From the NCBI RefSeq assembly GCF_043290135.1, contig NC_134705.1, forward strand, positions 57,593,771-57,657,770: a stretch of DNA of 64,000 bases, written 5' to 3'. This DNA comes from Rhipicephalus microplus (Eukaryota > Arthropoda > Arachnida > Ixodida > Ixodidae). A program made the position numbers and the translations under genes. The notes under the pieces are model-generated. The model made no database searches and was not told where the DNA came from. It saw nothing but the letters and a program-made list of their open reading frames with translations. Position 1 is the first letter of the stretch; every line of letters starts with the position of its first letter. Of this stretch, positions 1-10,425 are shown one piece after another.

Positions 1-89
1 CTTCATGAACTTTCTGCAGACAAGTTATAATATTTGCGTCTTTGGATTTCGACACAACGGTCACACAGCTATACTGGCAGGCCTACAAT

Positions 90-583
90 TGATGATGATA
101 GGAGAGGTTTGATGTCCCAAAAGCAACATACTATTATGAGAGACGCCGTAGTGGAGAGCTCCGGAAATTTCTACCACCTGGTGTTTTGATTGATTTATAT
201 GTGGGGTTTAACGTATCAAAACTATCATATGATTATGAGAGACACCATAGTGCAGGGCTCCGGAAATTAGAACCACTTGGGGTTTTTTAACGTGCGCCCA
301 TATCTAAGCACACAGGCCTACAACATTTCCGACTGCATTGGAGATGCAGCCGCCGCAGCCGGGATTCGTTCCCGCGACCTGCGGGTCCGCAGCCGAGTAC
401 CCTAGCCACTAGACCACCGCGGCGGGGTCACCTGAGGTTCTTTAACTTGCACCCAAATATGAGTACACGGACTACAACATTTCTGCCTCCACCGGAAATG
501 CAAGTGCCGCAGGCGGGATTCGATTCCTTGACCTGTGGTTCAGCAGCCGAGTACCCTAGCCACTAGACCACCACGGCGGGGCC
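90..583 (-). repeat. Ruka-like tRNA-derived SINE, outer copy split by a nested copy
   Basis: The two halves (about 90-186 and 429-583) together make one SINE on the minus strand. The tail side reads GGTTTGATGTCCC and the tRNA-like head ends in CCACGGCGGGG at about 570-582. The head carries pol III box B (GGGATTCGATTCC, complement strand) and box A (CTAGCCACTAGACCACC). A second, better conserved copy sits inside it. Family identity is from memory of tick SINEs; the structure is visible directly. Confidence 0.85.
187..428 (-). repeat. Ruka-like SINE, full-length copy nested in another SINE
   Basis: This is a complete minus-strand copy with its TTGATTGATTT tail at 186-196 and tRNA-like head ending in CCGCGGCGGGG at 427. 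The host SINE is interrupted within its CACCTGGGGTTC segment; CACCTG occurs on both sides (175-180 and 429-434), with a looser match over about 12 bp, which is a plausible target-site duplication. Confidence 0.87.
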
Positions 584-639
584 GCAGGTCAACAATTACA
601 TCCGCACTCTTCACGATGCACGCCTGTGGAGGCTAAAGG

Positions 640-3421
640 AGAGCTGCGCGGTGCAGAAGCATCACGTCCACAAGTCTTTTCAGGGCATCCAGCACACGCA
701 TGAGCTCCGCCGCGGGGTAGCTCAAGCCACGTCTGTCCTGGTGTGAAATTAATCCATCCGTAGCACTGGTGCTGCTTTCTTTTGTCTTTAAGACTAACTA
801 CACGCTGCACTCGCAGTCAATCTTTTCCCTCAAGACGCGAGATGTGTATCCTGCGTTGAGAGAATCTGCTGCTATATCTGGCGTGGGCTTAAAGAGCTTC
901 GTCGAAGTGCAGAGTTCCTGCAGTAGGTGCTGTGCTGAGTTGACTGCTGCTACGGCACTTAATGTTGATGTCTCGCCGCTCCTAATAATGCTCTCCGAGG
1001 AAGCGAACGAAGCTGAGCTCTGCACATTGCTTGTGTGAGAAGCCGCAAGGATGCCCATCTTCAGCACCTTCTCAATGCCCGAAAGAGCGCTTCTGACATA
1101 AAGCATATCATTGCAGCCAGCGCTGCGTCGAAGCGTCCCACACAGGGATTCGATGGGGTCGCTTGCAAACTTTCTACTCAACACAAATTTGAACCCTCTA
1201 ACGAAAATGTCACACTGGACGTTGGCGACTATGGTAAATACCAGCGTATGGTGAGTTTATTTTGTTAGAAAGTTCATTGGTGCGCTTGCCATCTTGAGCT
1301 CTTCAATGTATTCTATTGATTGATTTGCGGGGTTGAACATCCCAAAACCACGCGATGATTAGGAAAGGTGTCGTAGTGGAGGGCTCCAGAAGTTTTGACC
1401 ACCTGGGGTTCTTTAACGTGCATCCAAATCTGAGCACACGGGCCTACATTTCCGCCTCCATCATAAATGCAGCCACCGCAGCCGGGATTCGATCCCGCAA
1501 CCTGCGGGTCAGTAGCCGAGTACTTTAGCTACTAGACCACCGTGGCGGGGCTTCAATGTATTCTGAAAAACAAGTTCCAGCCAATGAAGTCTAAATCCTC
1601 AGTATCATCACACTGCCTGGTGTCCGGGTGGTTCTGGTGAATATGCTGCTGGCAGCTCCGGAGGTCCATAAGGGTAAATCATCTGCTGACATTATTCATC
1701 AACTCAACAGTTGGGCCGACGCTAGCGAACTTTGCGTCGCACGTGTGCCTGGGATGATCTTTCATGAAGGACAAAGCCGCTGTAACGGCTGGTGAAAACA
1801 ACTTGACGGCAGGCTTGACTCTCTTGTATTTGTTATATTAGACGGACAGACGTGTTTTCGCGTGAGAAAACGGACCGGTTTGGTAATCGTGCCTCGCTGT
1901 ATCTTGTAGAGGTCCTTTACGTAGGTTGAAAAAATTTCGCACTTTCTTCCCCTTTTTTGTGCCGTAAATTGCAATGGATGTTTTTGCGCATGTGGCTCTC
2001 ATCGAACGCCAGAAAGAAACTGCGGCTTGGGTCAGCGGGATGAGGCACTCGCATTTTCGTTTGCCCACGTGATAATATGTTCATTGCAGCAATGTTTATT
2101 TCGCGGTTTTCCGTCACCACTCGAACTATCTCGAATCCCATTTCTTCAGTTATCTTGATGGCGTTCTTGGTCGTTTCCGCAAGTAGTTCGCCAGTGCATG
2201 ATCTGGTAAAGAAGTATCCCACATGGATTCGAAACCTAGCATGAAGGCCACACATCAAAAAGCACAAACGCGAGTTCGCAAGTTCCCTTCTTTTCGAGTC
2301 TGATGGCACTTGGTTTAGAGCGCCCGTGTCTATGTCTCCCAAGAAGGCGTCTCGTTGCTTACAGTATTCGAGCCTTTACTTTATTCTCATTTAGTCTATG
2401 ATGAGGCTGCTAATTTCGGCTTGCTCCGTCCCGAGGCACTTGATTTCAGTATTGAGTTTTTTCTTCACTAGCTCACTGAAGCCTACTTCTCCGGCAGTTG
2501 TTCTCATGTATCTTTGCAGCGTAGTTACGCACGGGAGTGCGAGGAGCTCGGTCCTTATATACCCGTATGACTTTGTTGAGAGGCTTCAAGAATCAGGCAC
2601 TGTCGTAAAGTGGTTTCACACCGCTTAGGTTTTGGGTTTTTTCCCCTTGTAGTTTAGGACTTAGTCCATTATCACTCTGGCTTTAGTGCAGCCCTGATCG
2701 CAGTCTCTGGCTACTTGAAGAAATTTGTTACGTTGCACTTTTTTCTTTATTCTATGCAGCTCCTTCTTGTAGACATCTACTGTTATCTGCTCCAAGAACG
2801 CTGTTGCGGAGCTTATGCTGTCAGTTTGAACACCAAAGATCCTTAAGGCACGCGCACCTGCACCCTCTTCCGCTGGCTTCGCATCAGTTTGCTCAAGAAA
2901 GTTCGCGGAATGACAGTAGTGACTAGCTGTTGCTACAAAAGGCAAGTCTGGGATGTCACTCGAGCTACACTTTCTGGTTGTTGCCGGCTACTGGGCTCAG
3001 TGGCTTCGTCAAGCGTGTTTGCGCGAACTTCTGGCACCAGTGCAGGGCGCGAATCGATTTCCTGACTTGGCAGACTTGCCAACGGGCCCGTTGAGGAATC
3101 GCGCTTTCTTTTCTGAGTGCTGCTGCAGCTTCTCACCTTTGGTGGCTCCTTCCTCATGTAGGATAGCTAACGCGGAAAGACACTCTGCACCGCATCGGGC
3201 TTTAGCATGCGTCTTTTGGTATTTTCCTTCAAGTCAGTTTCCACAAAATATAGGCTGCACACGGCTATGTAGTTAGAAGTGTAATACGGCACCCAGTTCT
3301 TTACGATGCCTCGTAGCCATCGTTCACGTAGCTCAGTGTCCATTGGAATTTCATGAAAGGACACACCTGCTTCTTTCTTTCGCTGGCTAGAAGTGCAGAA
3401 TGGAGCACAACAGCAGCGCAT
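640..3421 (-). pseudogene. THAP/P-element-like (THAP9-type) transposase pseudogene
   Basis: This is a decayed DNA transposase read 3421 to about 640. It opens with a THAP zinc-binding domain (3421-3167): a Cys-rich start, RERWL, CSLYF and the closing AVQSVF box. An in-frame TAG at 3167-3169 separates it from a basic linker. A coiled-coil-like stretch lies at 2945-2661. The RNase H-like core runs about 2600-1600, with TLQRYMRTTAGEVGFSELVK, GDIDTG, a DPSRSFFLAFD segment and LTRKHVCPSN, spread over several frames. The C-terminal part (1184-798, SRKFASDPIESLCGTLRR and AGYTSRVLREK) lies beyond a SINE at 1315-1550, and a further frame near 760-640 gives GLISHQDRRGLSYP. At least two stops and several frameshifts make it non-functional. 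Family assignment comes from the THAP-plus-core order known for THAP9 and P elements. I saw no terminal inverted repeats. Confidence 0.8.
1315..1550 (-). repeat. Ruka-like SINE inserted in the THAP transposase relic
   Basis: This is a full-length minus-strand copy flanked by a perfect 14-bp target-site duplication, CTTCAATGTATTCT, at 1301-1314 and 1551-1564. Box B reads GGGATTCGATCCC on the plus strand, and the tail side starts ATTGATTGATTTGCGGGG. It splits the 3-prime part of the transposase relic, so it arrived after that element. Confidence 0.92.
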
Positions 3422-3689
3422 GGTGACCGATGAAAAAGCGGGTTGACATCACCGCTGAAGCAAACAGACGGACCTACAACTGCCACTGCGACCAAACGAC
3501 GGGTTAAACTTGTCGTCTGCAAAGTGACTAAGATGCGAATTATCACACCGGTAAGAGGCATATGGACAGTTTATTTTGCCCTTTATATTTATTACGCGTG
3601 AATGCTAGTTCTTTTAATGTGATGGCAACAACTCCGAGCAAGGTTCGCGATTACTCTTAGCAGAGTACGAAAATAAAAATTGGCCCCAA
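3422..3689. other. unassigned stretch upstream of the THAP relic
   Basis: No gene, repeat unit or terminal inverted repeat could be recognised here. It may include the lost 5-prime end of the transposon. Confidence 0.4.
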
Positions 3690-4160
3690 GTCTGCATGTT
3701 TCACTGCAAATGTCGTCGAGAGACAATAAACTTGCGTCTAGAAAGAGTGAACAAAACGTTTATTTGACGTTCTGCTCAAAAATATTGGTGAATGGTGTTC
3801 TGGAGACGCTGCGTTATTGCCTCGAGCATGTATCGGAAGCGAACGAGCGCGTCGAGGCACGTTAGACACGAGCGCCATCTGGCAGTTCAAAAACGAAAGA
3901 AGGCACACGCGCCCGTGGGGAAATATGCGCGCTTGCCTCGGAGGTGATAAGATGTAGAACGCAAAGCGACGTGCAGGTGATACCACTGTGTCGTCTTAGT
4001 AAAGCGTTCAAAGCACATACCTTTTTGAGCATCGCGTTGTACTGTCAACGCAGCGTGATAAACACTATGGTTCTTAGAATTCCTTGTGTGTACTTCTTTA
4101 GTATAAAAACACATACAAAACATCGACGTGTTGTTATAGTGCCTAAGATATTTGTAACAG
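3690..4160 (+). repeat. diverged interspersed repeat, copy 1
   Basis: This block aligns by eye with 5023-5480. Shared landmarks in the same order are GCAAATGTCGTCGA, TTGCCTCGAGCATG, GAGGTGATAAG, CGTCTTAG-AAAGCGTT and ACGTGTTGTTAT. There is no coding potential of note. The two copies are probably parts of one transposable-element family. Confidence 0.65.
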
Positions 4161-4165
4161 TTGCT

Positions 4166-4680
4166 TTTAGGGGCGAAGCTCCTTGAAACGACACCCGTTC
4201 GTCCCTCGTAGCAGCAGTAGCAGTAGTCGTAGTGTGTAACCAGTCTTACATTTGGGCCTCCAAGGTGGTGCTGGTGGGATATTTTTTGTGTGCGTTGTTG
4301 AACAATAAAAATTTCGCAGCGTGCGCGTTAACTAAAAGCCGAGTTCTCCTGTCTCTCAATCCCCCTTAGCAGCCATTGGCATGTACAATGAGCACTATTT
4401 GACAAGAAAGGGTTACTACTTATACTCGCTGGGTGTAACATTCTTGGTTTTAGAAAAGTTTAGCGACCGTTGGGCCACAGTGCCATGACTACAGTGAACA
4501 GTATATACCATGAACTCGAGGTGGTTAAAGGGGGGAAGTAGACACGAAGCGCAAGCAGTAAGAATGTGTGCGTGTGCCTCCTCTCGTTTAGTCGTTGGAA
4601 TGTCCGCTGGATGGCGGTGCTTCTACATGAGGAATATATGATGAAAAGATGCGAGATGGTGGTACTTGGAGTGTTTAATA
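4166..4680 (+). repeat. element starting with the GGGGCGAAGCTCC terminus
   Basis: It begins CTTTTAGGGGCGAAGCTCCTT, the same terminus as the element at 10426-10885. It ends with a single diverged unit (about 4575-4680: CCTCTCGTTTAGTCGTTGGA, GGATGGCGGTGCTT, GATGAAAAGATGCGAGATG) related to the 60-bp tandem units there. The opposite inverted terminus was not found, so this copy looks truncated or interrupted. Confidence 0.55.
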
Positions 4681-4682
4681 GT

Positions 4683-4915
4683 TAGACGAACGGATACAGA
4701 CAGATGCTAGCACGGACGCATGGATGGCTGCACGGACAGATTGACGCATGGACGGACGCAGGAGCGGATGCATAGACGAACGCAGAGACGGACGCACAGA
4801 TAAACGTGCGGACGCACGAACAGACGAACGCACGGACGGGCGGATGGACGCCCGGGTGACTACATGGACGCACGCAAGGACGAACGAAAGCAAAAACGAA
4901 TGGACGGACGGACGC
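4683..4915 (+). repeat. degenerate GACG/GGAC tandem repeat
   Basis: About 230 bp consist of short runs of GGACG, GACGCACG and GACGAACG in tandem. Open frames on both strands here (Ser/Val/Arg-rich) are by-products of the repeat and should not be called genes. Confidence 0.85.
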
Positions 4916-5022
4916 TACGCCCCACTCTCCTTCATTGATTCCGTGGATATGCTGCCGTTTTTTTCATTGACAATCGCACAAGTATCAACATTGAATCTTG
5001 AGCAAAAATTGGCTACGTATCT

Positions 5023-5480
5023 GCATGTATTCTGCAAATGTCGTCGAAAGGCGATAGTCCTACGTTTGGAGACAGTGAACAATTAATTCGTTGTTCTGCG
5101 CAAGAAAACAGGTGATTGGTATTTTGGAAGCGCACGTTAGATTGCCTCGAGCATGCAGAGGAGGTGAACGAGCATAAGTCACGTCAAACGTGAAACAAGA
5201 GCATCACCTGTCAGTGTTCTTGCAAAACGAAGCGCGTGGCTCTGAGACGGGTGTGCGCACTCGTCTCAGAGGTGATAAGGGGAGGAACGCAAGGTGACGG
5301 GTAGGTGCCACCACCATCGCGTCTTAGCAAAGCGTTGGAAACACCTTATCGTGCAAGCGTTGCATGGTCAGCGCAGCCTGATAAGCGCTACGGTCCTTAA
5401 AATAACTTATGTATGCATTTTCTAGTAAATGATGCACATGCGGAATATATACGTGTTGTTATGGGGCCCCTGACTTGCGC
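5023..5480 (+). repeat. diverged interspersed repeat, copy 2
   Basis: This is the partner of 3690-4160 in the same orientation, clearly diverged by substitutions and small indels. The GACG satellite and the element at 4166-4680 lie between the two copies. Confidence 0.65.
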
Positions 5481-5617
5481 AATAATTGCTTAATAATTGA
5501 AAATTGCCCAAATATCAACGCTAAATTTTGAGCGACATTAGTGAGTGCTTGGGATAGGGTCGGGCGTTTCAAGTACCTGGTGCCGCTTCGAATGGACAAA
5601 CTGACAACTGTACCGAC

Positions 5618-5845
5618 AGAAAGACAGACATACAGACAGACAGACCAAAACTTTTGCCTCGAAGGTCCTCAAGAAAGACTATCGTCTTTAATATTTATTG
5701 GTGGGCACAGCGGATGGGGCTGCTTTTTTTGGTGCTGTTCGAGGTATTGGTAACGGTGAACAGACAAATGTACATACATACAGACTGACTGACTGGCTGG
5801 CGGACCGACTGACCGGCCAAGACAGACAGACAGACAGACAGACGA
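5618..5845 (+). repeat. GACA/CAGA microsatellite clusters
   Basis: Two short GACA tracts (about 5618-5645 and 5818-5843) lie in related flanks: both are followed by a near-identical AAGGTCC-CAAGAAAGACTATCG segment. This suggests a small local duplication around the microsatellite. Confidence 0.7.
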
Positions 5846-6085
5846 AAATTTTTTCGTCGAAGGTCCCCAGGAAAGACTATCGCCATTAAAAGCGCAGAAA
5901 ACCGGCGCGTGAGCGCCGGTGAGCGTTATCTGCTGGATGGATGGATTAATATGGCTGTACCCTTTAGATTGGGTGCTGGCGAACGCCACCAAGCCGTAAT
6001 ACTTAGTGAAGAAAAAACTACATTTAGTTTTTTCCTTTAAATGGTGAGATTGAGGACTCGCACATTCATGTGAAGGGTTTAATTT

Positions 6086-7118
6086 TCACTCGTACCTTGA
6101 CTTTAGCCACCAATTGGATAACCTCCTTCTAGTTATTCCTCCGAACTTAAAGCCTATTTTACCCTCCCTGTCCCTAAATCCCAGTGCTTTGAAACACTCT
6201 GCGCCATTATCCTGAACTATAGGGTGAAGCCCTCTACAGAACATTATCAAGTGTTCAGTACTTTCTTCTTCTTCTCCACACGCACTGCATACCTTGTATA
6301 CCCCTTCAAACTTGGCCCGATATGTCTTGGTTCGCAGTACTCCCGTCCTGGCTTCAAACAGTAGAGAACTACCCGGCGTATTATCATTGATTCTTTCCTT
6401 GACCCTTTCCTGCTCAAAAGTTCGATAGATCTGTAGTGCGGACTTTTTAATCACGCCGATTCTCCACATATCAGTCTCAGCTTTTTTCACCTTCTTCTTA
6501 ACTGATAATTCTTTTTGGTTTGACCCCTTGATGTATTCTAAGTATTTCCCAGTCCACTTTTTTGTTCGCTTTTTTTCATTTTGTACAGACATTCTTCATG
6601 TACAAGTAGCTGAATACCTTTCTAGCCCAACGCTCTTCCCCTATTTCCCTCAATCGCTTCACAAATTTTATCTTGCGGATAGATTCCCTGCCCTCAAATG
6701 ATGTCCATCCCATATCACCTTTTACTCCCTGATTTGGTGTATTCCTGTAAGCTTTTAAGGCAAGCCTACCTATTCCACGTTGCTTAATTTCTAATCTTGC
6801 TTGAACTTCTGATCTCATGCACAAGACCGCATTGCCGAACGTCAGACCAAGAACCATGACCCCTTTCCATATTCCTCTCACAACATCATACCTATTGTAA
6901 TTCCACAAAGCCCTGTTTCCCATCACCGCTGCATTCCCGTTATCTTTAGTCGTCACGTATATTTCGTGTTTCCTTAGGTACACGGTCCTATTGCTTATCC
7001 ATATGCCCAGATATTTGTATTTATCTGTTATCTCTAGTGTGACCTCCTGTATTGTAAGCTCACGATCTTCATTATCACTGAAAATCTTGACTGGTGATTT
7101 TTTTACTGAATATGACAT
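6086..7118 (-). pseudogene. LINE ORF2 C-terminal region with Cys/His motif
   Basis: Two overlapping frames (7118-6576 and 6592-6086) cover the RT thumb (KYKYLGIWIS) and the C-terminus. The latter has CSACGEEEESTEHLIMFC, a C-x2-C-x8-H-x4-C zinc-binding pattern common at LINE ORF2 ends. The stop at 6086 is probably the native end, about 150 bp before the microsatellite tail. Confidence 0.72.
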
Positions 7119-8018
7119 ATAACATATCTCCAGCGTTACCGCACATGTCCATCAATCTTTGCAAATCTCCCTTGTTGTCGGCGATTAGCACTATATCATC
7201 TGCGTACACCAATGCTGGTAGTGCCTGTTCAATGAGTGTTCCTTGTTTGACGAAAGAGATGTTGAAGCCCAGTCCACTTCTATCTAAGTTGGCCACTAAT
7301 CATTGTACGTAAATCATGAATTACAATGTGATAGAAGACTCCCCTACCTCAGCCCCCGTTTTACCTCGGTAGGCTTGAATACCTGTTTTTCCCACTTTAT
7401 AAGTGTCTTGTTAACTTTATAATGATCCTTTAAAAGATTAGTGACTCCATCTTCCACACCCAGTGTGTCCAGAATTCCCCACAAGTCCTCTTGATCCACG
7501 CTATCGTATGCTTTTTTGATATCCAAAAATGCTAGCCACAGGGTCCTGTGTTCCTTTACTGCTATTTCGATGCACTGCGTCAGTGAGAACAGAGTCTTTT
7601 CCAACCTCCAGTGTTTCCGAAACCCATTCTGCAGTTTCCCCAGCACCCCCTCATCCTTTATTCATGCCTGCAATCTTTCTTTTATATTCTGCATCGCCTG
7701 CCTGTAGACCACTGATGTCACTTATAAGACGGTAGGTGTTTATGTCAGCTTTGTCCCCCTTTCGTTTGTTCATCCATCGGGGACTTCACTATGGATTATT
7801 ATTTTGCTCACCGCCTCTTTCAAAGCCTGCTTAGACTTCGGAACTAATGTCTTTATCAGAATAAATAGAATGCCATCTCGGCCTGTTGATGTACTGCTAG
7901 GGACCCTCTTCTCAGCCCTTTCCAACTCTCGTGTTGAAAATGGAGCCATTGCAACACTTGATTTAACCTTGTCTATTGTGCTGCATAAAGCACTTCTTTC
8001 TTGGAAATTTTCTGTCAC
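7075..8018 (-). pseudogene. LINE reverse transcriptase core, frameshifted
   Basis: The palm motifs appear in order across broken frames: QNGFRKHWRLEKTLF, then LAFLDIKKAYDSV (motif A Asp) in 7646-7344, then ALVYADDIVLIAD (the YADD catalytic box) in 7296-7075. Upstream, 8018-7770 carries the linker ending GRDGILFILIKTLVP. The stretch between motif A and YADD is damaged near 7340. Confidence 0.75.
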
Positions 8019-8315
8019 CGATGTTCTTATATATTCAATAGCTTTGTCCCCTTCCCGCCTCGCACCTTGAGCTTTCGTTGTAAACCTCTGCTCTAGGCTC
8101 GTCTCATTTCATAGAGAGTTTAGATGGTTCCGAAATTTTGCAGCTGCCTTTTTATCTTTCTCATGTACTTCTGCTAGCCAATGAGCTCCCTTTCTTCTAA
8201 TCTTTTCATTGTTCAGAAGGGATGCATCCTTTCTACAGCTTTCTACAAAATGAGAAATCTTTCTAGAAAGATTTCCCATTTTCTTTCTACATCATCTGTC
8301 AGTTCACCCCGCTGC

Positions 8316-8960
8316 TTAGCATGTCTCTGTTCCCTTAGAGGCTTCCTGATGTTTTGATATGACTCTCTTGACCTCCTCATCGCACCAACTCTTGTGTTTG
8401 TGTCTTCTTTTCCGGGGTGACTTGTCACGTGCCTTAGCAAGCCCTAGTTTAAACAGTCTAATTAGATTCGTGTATGTCCACAATGTTTTCTTATGCTCAG
8501 TGATTACTTTCTCATTTTGTTTAGTAGCTATTTCTATTTGCCTTCCTGAATAAAGGTTTTCCTGTAGTTGCTCATCTTGTCTCCTTCCCACTTTCACTGT
8601 TCTTCCAAAACTTAACTTCATCCGTTTGTAATCACTACCCAGGCTTCTGGTGCCACATTCATCTATGTGCTTTCCCCTGAGCCTATCATACATACTATGT
8701 GACATCAGCGCGTAATCTATCATCGACTGAAGCCTTTCCACCTCCCGTGTTATTTGCCCTTTACACTAATAGGTACTGTTGCAAATGATCAAATCATACC
8801 TTTGCCAGTTGGGTAGGTATACCCATCTATATCTTCTATGTGCGCATTCATATCTCCTAGCATAATTATCTCGCTGTCTCCTCCTAATTTCTCGATGTCC
8901 TTTTATATACACTCTACACTTGCCTGGTTTTCCTCTCTGGCCTTTGCTCCCGTCCACAAC
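8316..8960 (-). pseudogene. LINE endonuclease C-terminal half, frameshifted
   Basis: One frame near 8880-8800 reads EIIMLGDMNAHIEDIDGYTY, the GD-NAH motif of APE endonucleases. Another frame (8741-8316) carries SMIDYALMS and GSDYKRMKL, corresponding to the IDY and SDH-type terminal motifs; the SDH histidine appears as Tyr. At least one frameshift separates them. Confidence 0.65.
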
Positions 8961-9955
8961 TACACAACACCAAGGAGTGTCATGCGCCCTGCCACTTGCC
9001 CTTTTAGCCATAAATGTTCCTTGCACTCCTGCTTTACCCTTTGGCAGTCTGTACTTTTATGAATGAATGCCCCAACACCAGCCCCCTTTCTGCTGCCATC
9101 TGTTCTATTACAATATTCCCACGCGTAGTCCGGATTGTTAAGAGGTTGTTTCATGTCCCTAAGATGTGTTTCTACAAAACCGTATACCATCGGTCTCTCC
9201 TCCCTTAGCTGTTCTTTTATTTCTTCCCCCTTCAGGCTGTTCCTGCCACCCTGCATGTTAATATACCCTATTTCTGAATTGGCTCGGCCCTCGTGGCTAC
9301 TTCTATTTCTGCCCCGGACTCTACGTATCTTATATACTGGTGCCTCTTTGGAATCGTATCTGTCCATACCACCTCTCCAGTAGTCTCCTTGGTTGTTTTC
9401 CGAGTTACTAGCTATCCTGCACCCCGAGGGACCCGCGTGCCCCTCAAAAAAAGCTAATGCGCGTCCGTCAAGTCGCCAACCCACCTCATGATCTAACCAC
9501 CCATCGAAGAGAATTCTGTGTCGTTGAAAGCCACCCCACCCATGCACCTCTCCGTCTATTTCCACCTCAAAGCCTTTCTCTCGACTCAGCTGCCGTATCC
9601 CTTGGTTTGCGCTGACAACCGCTCTTTGCAGGTTGCCGTCACGCACCGGTGCCTCTGGTATCGTGCATATCACTACCTGTACCTGAGGAGGAGTGGCGGG
9701 CATGTCATCGACTCCTTTGGCCAGTGTGGTCGCTAGTTCTGCCGTATCTTCATTTAAGACGTCGTTTAAAACGCCTGAAATTATCACGAGGTTTTGTCTA
9801 TCAGCTGCAGTTTTAAGTCTTGCGGTCCCTTGCCGCGTGACTCCTTCCAGCTGGAATCTTGGGAACGTCCCTACTGCAACCCTCTTGTCACCTCTTACTC
9901 TCTCTTTGATTGCTTCTGAGCATAAATTTAAATTCGAGTCCCCGGCAATTATCAC
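8960..9955 (-). pseudogene. LINE esterase-like plus endonuclease N-terminal ORF
   Basis: This open frame of 331 codons has two parts. Residues 1-165 resemble an SGNH/GDSL hydrolase fold: IIAGDSN near the start (block I) and VIISGVLNDVLN (the GxND-type block), plus a later FDG-LDHEVGWRLDGRA segment where a catalytic Asp/His is expected. From about residue 230 it becomes an APE-type endonuclease: IGYINMQGGRNSL and FVETHL, the latter a likely metal-binding Glu region. The frame stops within the endonuclease. Having both domains in one frame may be original or a product of decay. Confidence 0.65.
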
Positions 9956-9999
9956 ATGCTGTGACTTTTCAGCTGGAGCATCCTGAACCTGGGGGTTAC

Positions 10000-10332
10000 T
10001 TATACACCTGTGACGCCAGCTGCTTTGTCCCCTCCCAGCCCCACTACTAAATCGCTGAAGCTGGGCCTTGCGACAATTGAACAGGCTGAACCTGTTTCTT
10101 GCAAACTTGCTTGCTCTTTCTTCTCCGCCTTTGTGGTTGCTGGTGCCCCACTCTTCTGTCCATCGGTCACTCCTTTGTTCACCTTGGCTAGTGCTTTCTC
10201 GGCGGACTTCAACCTTTCTCCCATTGTCCTCGTTTGGTCTTGCTCTGTCGCTAACGCAGACTCCAGCTCAGTGATTCTTATCAGCAGTGCACTCTGGGCA
10301 ACCATGTTTCTCAATTTTTTCCTTGACCCCAC
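10000..10332 (-). pseudogene. LINE ORF1 N-terminal coiled-coil fragment
   Basis: The frame encodes about 110 residues. A leucine- and charge-rich heptad-like stretch (ITELESALATEQDQTR, then GERLKSAEKALAKV) predicts a coiled coil, typical of the self-associating N-terminus of LINE ORF1 proteins. A frame change near 10000 separates it from the esterase-like region. Confidence 0.6.
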
Positions 10333-10425
10333 TTTGCCTACATTTCATGTCAGCTTCCTCTCGATCGCTTCTGCATTTGGGTCTATTTTCAAACCCACCC
10401 CACGTCCTGAATTCTTTACAGTCTT

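Noticed and set aside
4748..5086. Open frames through the GACG repeat on both strands
   Set aside because: They arise from repeat periodicity; composition is monotonous and unrelated to any protein.
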